Assembly (NCBI GenBank): GCA_000818945.1
Contig: KN805398.1
Location: 53,252-117,251 of the forward strand
Origin: Schizochytrium sp. CCTCC M209059
Taxonomy: Eukaryota; Sar; Bigyra; Thraustochytrida; Thraustochytriidae
DNA length: 64,000 bases
Reading direction: 5' to 3'
Positions 20,401-27,594 of the stretch are shown here, one piece after another; positions within the stretch are counted from its first letter, which is position 1; the number at the start of each line of letters is the position of its first letter. The position numbers were made by a program, and so were the translations under genes. The notes beneath the pieces were generated by a model. It saw only the letters and a program-made list of their open reading frames with translations, was not told the origin of the DNA and searched no databases.

Positions 20401-21517
20401 CAGTACCGGCCGCGCCCGTTTTCTCTCGGTTTGATGCCTCGGCGGCGTCCTGCGTGTCGTCCGCGAACGAGGTCGACACGGTAACGCCTTCGTGCCCGGG
20501 GACCACGAAGGCATTTTCGTCGCGCACGAGGGTTTCTTGTACATAGCCCATGAGAGATTTGGAGCGCATAAGGAGCTGTAGAGCGTTGGCAGAGTCTTTT
20601 GGAGGGCATGTTGGGGTGTGGGGCGGCGCGGGTGCGCTCATGGGCGGAAGCATGGACTCCATGTGAGGAAGCTTGGAGTCCAAGGGTGGAAGCATGGATT
20701 CAAGGGTGTTGCTTTCGTGTTCGGGTTCTTCCTTGTCGTTGTCCATAATCTCGCTTTCGTGGGCGCTGGAAGAGCATGTTTCGTCGGCGTCAATTTCGTT
20801 GTCCGTGTCGAAATCGAGGCCAAAAATGTCGTCGCGCATGTTTTTGATACCGGAGGACACGGAGGTTCTTCTCGTTGTTTCTGACTCCGGGTCGCTTACG
20901 TTACCGTCTCGTACTAGGATCGTCTGCGTTGCACTTGCATAGTCGTCATATGGCGAGACGGAGAGACTGGCATCATCGTCCAGACCGCCCGCAGAAGTAC
21001 GACTGCTGCTCGCAGAGGCATCAGGGTTCGCTGGGAGAATGTGGCGCACTCCCACAAGTGGAGGAGGAGGAGGAGGAGGAGGAGGAAGAGGTGGTGGTAG
21101 TTTTGGTGTTGCTCCGAGCGGCGACGAAGTGGACGAAAAGGGTGATTGAGTTCCAAATTCGGGCTCGAAATTGTTCATTTCATGAAGGTCTTGTTGTAGT
21201 CCATCTCCTACTCCTGCTCCTGCTCCTGCTTTTGCTCCTGCTTTTGCTCCTTGATGAGTGGCTTTCCACGTTCGCGCGCTTCTTTCCGGCTTGCAGCAAT
21301 GGCCCAAGGGCGCTGTGCGCGCTCGTTTGCGCCCTGGCCTGCTGGTGCCGGAGCTGCTAGCATTGCTTGTGCCGCTCGAGCTGCTTGTGCTGCTCGAGCT
21401 GCTGGTGCTACTCGAACTGCTGGTGCTGCTCGAGCTGCCGGCCCCCTCCTCTATGAGGGTCCCGTCGACCATGCGCCGGAGCCGCGTTGCCGCAGCATCG
21501 CCGTCGTCCTCGTCCAT
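17438..21517 (-). CDS. Receptor-type class III nucleotide cyclase (probable guanylate cyclase)
   Basis: 1,359 residues. Residues 1-395 are low-complexity cytosolic sequence: Ser runs, A-K-A-G repeats, 11 or more Pro near 140-155, and repeated M-L-P-P. TM1 is about 402-428 and TM2 about 890-915, enclosing a roughly 460-residue ectodomain with Cys pairs (C-I-E-L-C, C-L-N-S-N-R-T-C) and many N-x-S/T sites, so probably a glycosylated sensor. The catalytic domain is about 985-1180: N-V-T-I-L-F-S-D-I-A-G-F-T with metal Asp1003, E-I-L-G-D-G with Asp1047, I-R-I-G-V-H-T-G-D-V-L-T-G-N-I-G, and L-G-D-A-V-N-L-A-S-R. At the purine-selecting positions it has Glu1043 (Lys in adenylate cyclases) and Gly1121, a combination favouring GTP. 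The C-terminal 180 residues are unassigned. Homodimerisation is expected since all metal and base residues are in one chain. Confidence 0.88.
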   Translation of the reverse strand: MDEDDGDAAATRLRRMVDGTLIEEGAGSSSSTSSSSSTSSSSSTSSSSGTSNASSSGTSRPGRKRARTAPLGHCCKPERSARTWKATHQGAKAGAKAGAGAGVGDGLQQDLHEMNNFEPEFGTQSPFSSTSSPLGATPKLPPPLPPPPPPPPPLVGVRHILPANPDASASSSRTSAGGLDDDASLSVSPYDDYASATQTILVRDGNVSDPESETTRRTSVSSGIKNMRDDIFGLDFDTDNEIDADETCSSSAHESEIMDNDKEEPEHESNTLESMLPPLDSKLPHMESMLPPMSAPAPPHTPTCPPKDSANALQLLMRSKSLMGYVQETLVRDENAFVVPGHEGVTVSTSFADDTQDAAEASNREKTGAAGTGQDVGPASPRSLLRGPPELPRCAPTIHFRAALVLMSMLIVALACMLIAIVSLSLSVDVTHEVQTQCTENVADLMETSRIALEDFARQDTISALDVLSERIQRSYLDQVVGITGEVAGSLAAIRHFQPGFSGHVGALDQSTATFEAVQAAYNASAGILLSIPLATEQSRSVRSVFIGFEESSEVIVAVEDRFLNFSCIELCTPSPNCTAYPMTAGVPDFTRPHQAHSHCVNDNFDYDQHPLRLKELRLMADNDNNPVLFWWALNDFQGDPSMLMTFLRPYDLCLNSNRTCFNALIGAQIDLQGLSCFLREHLSFNFSAADDSRDADSTSSDESFASSSSLANGTDEDAGLSYLIFNGANSVDSELDDVDRVGTLLATSNACRPAQVDHAMLNSTLAVDVEGGTGTVARSATYVRDAWLGGAFGTPGTRRAALVNLDTLEPCDLTQTGANASQCFFVSMVPVQGPSVDPYDLVDMGNQVELLAVAVVPHLLYLQNLEYLKGEYKGIVRSLGEQQRERWAQAAALVTGIILAITILVCILSACLAWRFGASIIQLSGFMRDLETLKFSRVKKTELSRVHEISQMQSSFNDLCSTIEVMAKFVPSAVVRAVITNSEGKGRRLHVRRRNVTILFSDIAGFTSISERLSERDLLLFLVRYLTVMTAVVEAYGGVVSEILGDGVLAFWNTPDPVEDHEAKACASALAQQESMRFLNEYFAEMLGAAGCGKLKIRIGVHTGDVLTGNIGSVSRYKWGSLGDAVNLASRLEGVNKLFGTGIIISHTTFSALPGNVFVSRKLDCVAVKGKAKTVTVYELVSMKRKLLGRSTADAPGVSEAQASTAPSMSDRIFGSNTRKQRLRETKFMSARLPLVSAAKIRGSFRMPRSSRTWNASSSNDEEECEDAVTYEYGPVSDVRKGKLSDIEAYERALDAFQRGQFAEADEALHPLAAKCSTDRAAQLLQARIDGALVKYGTSISPSNHDWDGVLRLHAKEF

Positions 21518-21672
21518 GCCTTCCTTGGCGTGTGCCGCTGCGGCTGTAGTCTCGCAGCGTGCGAGGCCGGCCGGTCTCCGAGCTGCTTGGGGTTTTGGTC
21601 GCGCTCTGGCTCAAGGTACGGCAATGCAAGGCAGCGCAAGGCAACGCAAGGCAACGCAGGGCAAGGCACGTT

Positions 21673-21762
21673 CGCACACGCACACGCACACGCACACGCA
21701 CACGCACACGCACACACACACGCACACGCACACGCACACGCACACGCACACGCACACGCACG
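21673..21762 (+). repeat. (CACACG)n microsatellite
   Basis: About 15 copies of a 6-bp unit, alternating purine and pyrimidine, a potential Z-DNA former. It lies 160-250 bp upstream of the cyclase start codon. Confidence 0.95.
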
Positions 21763-22198
21763 AGTTGTCTTTGCTGCTCTTGGCTGCTGCTGCTCGCTGA
21801 GGCACAAGCAAGCTCCTCCCTCCTCTGGGCCGCCGCCCTCCGGCCCGGGTCCCGCTTCGCGCGGCTCGCTTGCCGCTCGGCTGGCTGGCTGCCTGCCTGC
21901 CCGGCTGTACCTCCTCCGGCCAACGCGGCTGCGCCCCGACGCACGCGCCAAGGCAGGTCTCCGGGACCAGGGCTCGCTTTGTTGCCTTCGGATTGCTCGG
22001 CGCCCGAGACGCCGTGTCTTCCTCCCTCCCTCGTCCCTCCTCCCGGTCCCAACTCGAAGAAGAAGAAGAGGGAGGGAGGGCCTCCCGGGAGCCCTCGCAA
22101 GCCGCGGCGTGCTGCGCAGCGCCGCGCTGCGCAGCGCCGCGCTGCTGGCGGGCGGCGGGCGAGGTCGGCGACCGCGCGCCGCTCCTTCGGGCCGCGGC

Positions 22199-22813
22199 NN
22201 NNNNNNNNNNNNNNNNNNNNNNNNNNNNNNNNNNNNNNNNNNNNNNNNNNNNNNNNNNNNNNNNNNNNNNNNNNNNNNNNNNNNNNNNNNNNNNNNNNNN
22301 NNNNNNNNNNNNNNNNNNNNNNNNNNNNNNNNNNNNNNNNNNNNNNNNNNNNNNNNNNNNNNNNNNNNNNNNNNNNNNNNNNNNNNNNNNNNNNNNNNNN
22401 NNNNNNNNNNNNNNNNNNNNNNNNNNNNNNNNNNNNNNNNNNNNNNNNNNNNNNNNNNNNNNNNNNNNNNNNNNNNNNNNNNNNNNNNNNNNNNNNNNNN
22501 NNNNNNNNNNNNNNNNNNNNNNNNNNNNNNNNNNNNNNNNNNNNNNNNNNNNNNNNNNNNNNNNNNNNNNNNNNNNNNNNNNNNNNNNNNNNNNNNNNNN
22601 NNNNNNNNNNNNNNNNNNNNNNNNNNNNNNNNNNNNNNNNNNNNNNNNNNNNNNNNNNNNNNNNNNNNNNNNNNNNNNNNNNNNNNNNNNNNNNNNNNNN
22701 NNNNNNNNNNNNNNNNNNNNNNNNNNNNNNNNNNNNNNNNNNNNNNNNNNNNNNNNNNNNNNNNNNNNNNNNNNNNNNNNNNNNNNNNNNNNNNNNNNNN
22801 NNNNNNNNNNNNN
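22199..22813. other. Assembly gap (615 N)
   Basis: Run of N between very GC-rich flanks; true length unknown. Confidence 0.99.
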
Positions 22814-23644
22814 CCGGCCTGGCGCCACCCGCCTCCGCGCCACACGCCTCCGCGCCGCCGCGACCGCCGCCGCCGCGACCGCCGCCGCCGCGGGAGCGCG
22901 TGACGAGGGCGCCGCGGCGCCGCGGCCCGAACGAACGCTCGCCGCGACGGGCTGGGCAGGCTTCAAGTTGGCGCGGCACGTGCAGGGAGAAGAAGAGAGA
23001 GGCTCTGCTCTTCTGTGCGTGCAGGCCTTACGGCCGGCAAGCAAGGCGGACGGACGGGCGAACGAACCGACGCGTGGCGCGAGAGGAGGCGGCGAACTCG
23101 GAAAGCGGAGGGAACTCGGAAAGCAACGCGAGGAACAGAGCAGAGCAGAGCAAGGCAAGGCGAGCTGAGCAGCTAGCTGCCACTGCCAGCAGCCACTGCA
23201 GCCTGCACGCAGGCAGTGCGGAAAGATTCTCAGGCAACACAACACGCACGAGCAGCAAGCAGCCAAGAATGTCTTGGCGGGCGGGCAGGTCTGGCCGGCA
23301 GGGGGAAAGTGGGCTGGCTGCTGGCTGCTGGCGGCTGGCCCGCTGCTGGCGGCAGCGGCCACTGCAGCTGCCAGCTGATTGTCTATCGGTCGGCGGCGAT
23401 CAATCGATCATCGGCGATCGAACGATCAAAGGTGTTGGACTCGGCGCGCACCACAACGTCGCAATGGTGGTGCAGGAAGGTATCAGTATCAGACGTGTAG
23501 AGCAAACAAAAGCCTCTGTCCGTAGCGTTCGTTCGGCGCAAGGCCTGGCGAACGTGGACCGCAGGAGGAGGTAGTGGGCGGCAATGGAAAACGAGAAAAC
23601 AATACTTACTATACTGATCAGACAAAAGATTGAGCGACCGCGGG

Positions 23645-24814
23645 TCATTTCTTGGAGGAAGGCGGGCGCGAAGGTGGCTGCAGGTCCTCCGTAGTCGCCG
23701 TGTCGGAAATTGGGTTGCTCGAAGCAATACCCGTGGAGTCTTGGACGCGGTGGTTCGCGACGATGCTGCCCCGCTGGATGCCACCCGTCGAGGCCGAGGA
23801 CCGGGAGCTGGTCAGATTTGCCTGGTCCTTCTCAGAGAACGAGGTCTTCGCGACGCGCACGCCAACAATCGGCATCACAAGCCAGCTCAACGGCAAATAA
23901 TAGTCGTGCTTGGTCCAGAGAAAAGGCCAGACGAGCTGGACCAAAAACAAAATAGCAAGCAAGGCGCCCTGCCGAATCGCCGAGTTCTGCATGGCGACGA
24001 GCTTGTCCTTGAGCACGAGCATCTTTGGCATGGCGGCGACGCGGTGCGAACGATCAAGCGTATGGATGACGCGTGCCTTGATGAAGAATGCCTGGCCCGA
24101 GATCCACCCTGCCACGTAGAGCATGACGACGAGATAGATGATGTAAATCGTTTGCTGCGCATCAGGCTTGAGAACAGCCGCCACGGCCAGGAGTCCAGAA
24201 ACGAGCTGACCCACATACATGACCATGGTCATTCTATCGTTAATGCGAACATAGTGGGATCCCTTTTGCAGATCATGCAGGACAGCGCGGAGTAGCGATG
24301 GCTGTGTGAGCAGAACGCACAAGTAAAAGAGAAGCTTTACCACAACAAAGAGAATCGTCAGCCCCCAAGTGACGCCAACGCGCTCCTCGTTGGCCGTCCA
24401 CTTGACCAAGCAATAAAGGAAAAGCATTGGCGCGCCCACAAGATACCAGATGGCCATGGCCAAGACGGTCTTGTTGTGACGCATTGAGTAGCTCTCGCCA
24501 CGCCTGCGATGCAGGTCTTTGAGACTAAGATAGGCCGCGTAGCGCGATTTCAGGTACGGGATAGCCATGATATAGCCCACCACTTGAGCCAGCGCCAAGA
24601 TGCCGTAAAGAGCTTTGACCGTGGGCATGTGGATCTGGCAGTCAATGCCTTCGGCGTTCATCCAATCGCTGCGACCTGTCCATCCGGCATCGCAGATACA
24701 GGTGCCATTTACGCAGGTGCCGTGGCCTGAACACGGGCCGAAAGGATTGGTGCCAAAGGACCACACGAGGTCGGGATAGATCAGCTCGCAGCTCAAGGCA
24801 GCTTTGTCTGTCAT
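23645..24814 (-). CDS. EGF-like domain plus seven membrane segments
   Basis: 389 residues from the ATG at 24814; the frame extends upstream only through a (GTT)n tract encoding Asn, from a non-ATG codon. Near the N-terminus G-P-C-S-G-H-G-T-C-V-N-G-T-C-I-C-D-A-G-W-T-G (Cys 28, 34, 39, 41) is an EGF-like/tenascin-type loop, with Cys9 and Cys59 as possible partners. Seven hydrophobic segments follow at about 66-88, 116-137, 149-170, 196-215, 222-246, 283-300 and 305-321. A Ser/Thr-rich tail begins at about 325. The N-out EGF plus 7TM layout resembles adhesion receptors, but no GPCR motif (D-R-Y, N-P-x-x-Y) or GPS site is seen. No signal peptide is visible, so a short 5' exon could be missing. 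Function unknown; cell-surface receptor or lipid-scramblase-type protein are both open. Confidence 0.7.
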   Translation of the reverse strand: MTDKAALSCELIYPDLVWSFGTNPFGPCSGHGTCVNGTCICDAGWTGRSDWMNAEGIDCQIHMPTVKALYGILALAQVVGYIMAIPYLKSRYAAYLSLKDLHRRRGESYSMRHNKTVLAMAIWYLVGAPMLFLYCLVKWTANEERVGVTWGLTILFVVVKLLFYLCVLLTQPSLLRAVLHDLQKGSHYVRINDRMTMVMYVGQLVSGLLAVAAVLKPDAQQTIYIIYLVVMLYVAGWISGQAFFIKARVIHTLDRSHRVAAMPKMLVLKDKLVAMQNSAIRQGALLAILFLVQLVWPFLWTKHDYYLPLSWLVMPIVGVRVAKTSFSEKDQANLTSSRSSASTGGIQRGSIVANHRVQDSTGIASSNPISDTATTEDLQPPSRPPSSKK

Positions 24815-26683
24815 TGTGCCAGTGGCCCCGGCCTTTTGCTTTTGGCTTTTTTTGTCCTTGTTGTTGTTGTTGTTGTTGTTGTTGTTGCGCCCCTGGTTTG
24901 AAACCCCTCTCGCGTTTGTCCTTTTTCTGCTGCGAGTCTCTGCCCTACCTTCTTCACCGTCGCCCTGCAGGCAGCGCCCTCGCGTCGCGCGATGCGCTCG
25001 CGCAGGCAAGTCGGCGGCGTGCGCACGTGCGTGCGCGGCGCGAGCTGGCTTGCTACCTTGCTTGTTTGTTTGTTTGTTTGTCTATGTCTCAGGCTGTCTG
25101 CTCAATCGACGACCGATTGTCTGCTCGTTTGTTTGTTTGTTTGCGCGAAATCGGCCAACCATGACAACTGCCGTCATGACAATACCGCGCTTGCGCATGC
25201 CGCACACCTGGCCTTTTCTGCTTGCCTCCTTCCGTTTACCGCTTCCACACCATCCGCCAGCAGCCTGTCTGCAGCTGCCTCGCTGATCAGCGAGCGATGA
25301 GCAGCAGCGTGCCCATCGGCTTCTCAGCCCTGTCCGTAAATGGATGGATGGATGCATGGCATGCATCCCGCTCGATCGCCTCGGCCCGGCGAGGCTCCGG
25401 GGCCCTGCGGACCCTGCCTGGGCGCTATCTTCGGCGTCGCCGCACGTGCCGCATGCCAGCGCTCATCCTCGTCGTCAGCCTCGGCCGGCGGCGCGCCACC
25501 TCCAGCGAGCGCGTCGCGGCTGCGCCTGGCGGCGCCTCGCGTGGGTCCGCTGCGCGAGCGTGTCGCCGAACGCGAGAGCAGCGCGGCCTCGCTCGCTCGC
25601 TTCGCCGGGCCGGGCTGGACTGGGCTGGGCTGGGCTGCGTTCATCTCATCATTCGACCCTGGCAGCTTTTCTCACCTAGACCCGCACGCTTGCAGCTGCT
25701 CGCAGGAGCGCCACTTGACCGACCGCACTGCGCGCACGCACGCACGCCGCGCGGAGCGGGGAGCTAGCAGCTCGCGCAGCAGAGGGCATGGCCGCGGCGG
25801 CCTGCACTGCCCGCGACGGCGTGTCCAGCCGACCCGTCGAGGACGCGCATGACGACGAGGACCCGTTCCAAGAGAACCAGGCGGGAGCGGGGCGCACACC
25901 CGTGTGCGCTTCCTTTCCGCTCCACACTTTCCTTCCCGGCTGGTGTGGGGACGGGCAAAGTGCGCGGCGCGGTGATCGACGGCGATGCGGAGGGCGTGGG
26001 TAAGACGCTCGAGGTGGACGCCTTGTACCCGGTCGGTCTTGCGGGCGCCGGGGGTGTGACTCGCCGGCGTCCCTGTCCGTCACTTGAAAATCAACAGTAA
26101 GTAATTCAATTAGTGGCAAGTGACAACTGAACCAACCAGGCACCAGCGAGCGAGCCAACGGCAGCCTGAGCGGCACGGCGTGATGCGGACGCCGGTCATG
26201 GCTGTGCTATTACTGTAAGAATCGTGTAACGACGAACAAGAATTCCAAGGTCGAGCGCCGATCGCAGCCTGACCTCAAACTCGCGGCCAACACAAGCCTC
26301 CGCGCAGGTCCCGACTCGGCTCATCATCTCCTCTTGCTGCCTGCCCGCACACAAGGCATTGGCCGTGCATGTGAGCGCTCGCACGACACGACGCTCGCGG
26401 GCGGTCATGCTCATGCATTCGTTCATTCATCCGTGGATGCATTCGAAGTCCCACCTCTCGACTGGCCTGGCCAAGGCCTTGGCAACCCAAACAAAATCAC
26501 GGGCGTCCGTCGATTCGATCACGGGCTCGCTCACACCCTGCGTGCACGCGCGCGACCGACGAACAAGTCGGCCAGCGGGACCGTGCATCGTGCGCGCGTC
26601 CGAGTCCAGCCCGGGGCCGGCACCCTGCCTGCGAGCATTAAGGTTGCATGTTTATGGTATGATGTTTGTTGGTTTCTTTGCTG

Positions 26684-26714
<31 letters not shown>

Positions 26715-27594
26715 AGCGTGTAGTATATGTGCGTGCGTGTATTTATGTATACGTGCGTGCATGTTTCGCTTAGGATTGGGCGGGCGGGAGTCGCGCTTTA
26801 AGCTCTCCACTGCCGCTCTTCGCGCTCCTCCGCGCTCCGCCAACCAGCTGCGCACGCGCCGAGACCCTCGCCGCAGCCGCCGCCCTCGCGCGCAGGCACC
26901 ACCGGCGCTCGGTCTCGAGGCGCTCGGTCTCAAGGACGTCGATCTTGGGAAGCTCGGTATCCAGGTTTCGGGAGCCGAAAAGGGCGGGCGCGTGCAGCAC
27001 GGACCACAGAAACGAGTGCTGGAAGATACGAGCTCGTACAATTACTGCAAGCAAGCAAGCAAGCAAGCAGACAGTGAGACGCTCGAGGAGAAGCAGCTGC
27101 AGCTGCACCAGCACGAGCATCCATCCACCACGACGTGATCACTCGCAGCGACGATGACGGTGGTGGAGGCTGCTTGGCGCGGGAAAAAACTTTTGCGACC
27201 AGACGCGTGCGGGCCACGCCGCTGCGTCTCGCCCAAGTACTGCACCGAGCTCTTCGCTCCAAGATTGTCATGGCCAAGTTTGCCAGGACGTGTGCGCGAT
27301 GGAAAAGGGTAGCCATGAAATACAATTTTGAGTTGGTAGAACTGCTGGAAAGGCGCATCTGCAGGGAGCGTCACGCGACAAAGCAAGTTTCCGAGAATCA
27401 GAGAACCGGAGAGCCCGAAAAGCCAAGCCAAGCCAAGCAATGCAATGCAAAGCAAAGCAAAACCAGAACGGCCGAAAGAGTAAACAAGGAGTCGAAGAAA
27501 AGATTTACGAGTTGTGGAGTTGTGGATCTTTTCGAGTAGCGAGTGAACGAGGCCCCCGCTCATCTTTCCCCATTGTAGTAGTTCTGCGCAAAGG
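24815..27594. other. Long repeat-rich region without a convincing gene
   Basis: Contains (GTT)n at 24860-24888 (5' region of the EGF-7TM gene), (GTTT)n at about 25060-25080 and 25130-25143, (GGAT)n at 25339, (GCTT)n at 26686-26713, (GCAA)n at 27047-27070 and CCAAG/GCAAA repeats at 27424-27462. Two ORFs at 25788 and 25849 (+) begin with protein-like text but have no domain and stop within 80 codons. They could be a first exon, at very low confidence. Confidence 0.5.
26686..26713 (+). repeat. (GCTT)n microsatellite
   Basis: Seven GCTT units. The same word recurs at 57006-57037, and its complement (GCAA)n at 27047-27070. Confidence 0.9.

Larger units (their letters stand above)
21518..23644. 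other. GC-rich low-complexity intergenic region
   Basis: Holds GCAAGGCAACG-type repeats (21610-21665), a CACACG microsatellite, a 615-bp gap, a CCGCCG cluster (22855-22890), CAGAGCAGAGC near 23137 and CTGGCTGCTGG runs (23310-23360). Six long ORFs cross the gap, but they arise from GC richness and N runs. No gene supported. Confidence 0.65.

Noticed and set aside
21251..23574. Six ORFs of 430-670 codons across the 615-bp gap
   Set aside because: N runs were read as open codons and the flanks are GC-rich repeats.
26737..27138. 133-codon + ORF and its 116-129-codon antisense ORFs
   Set aside because: Built on (GCTT)n/(GCAA)n and GC-rich filler; no motif on either strand.
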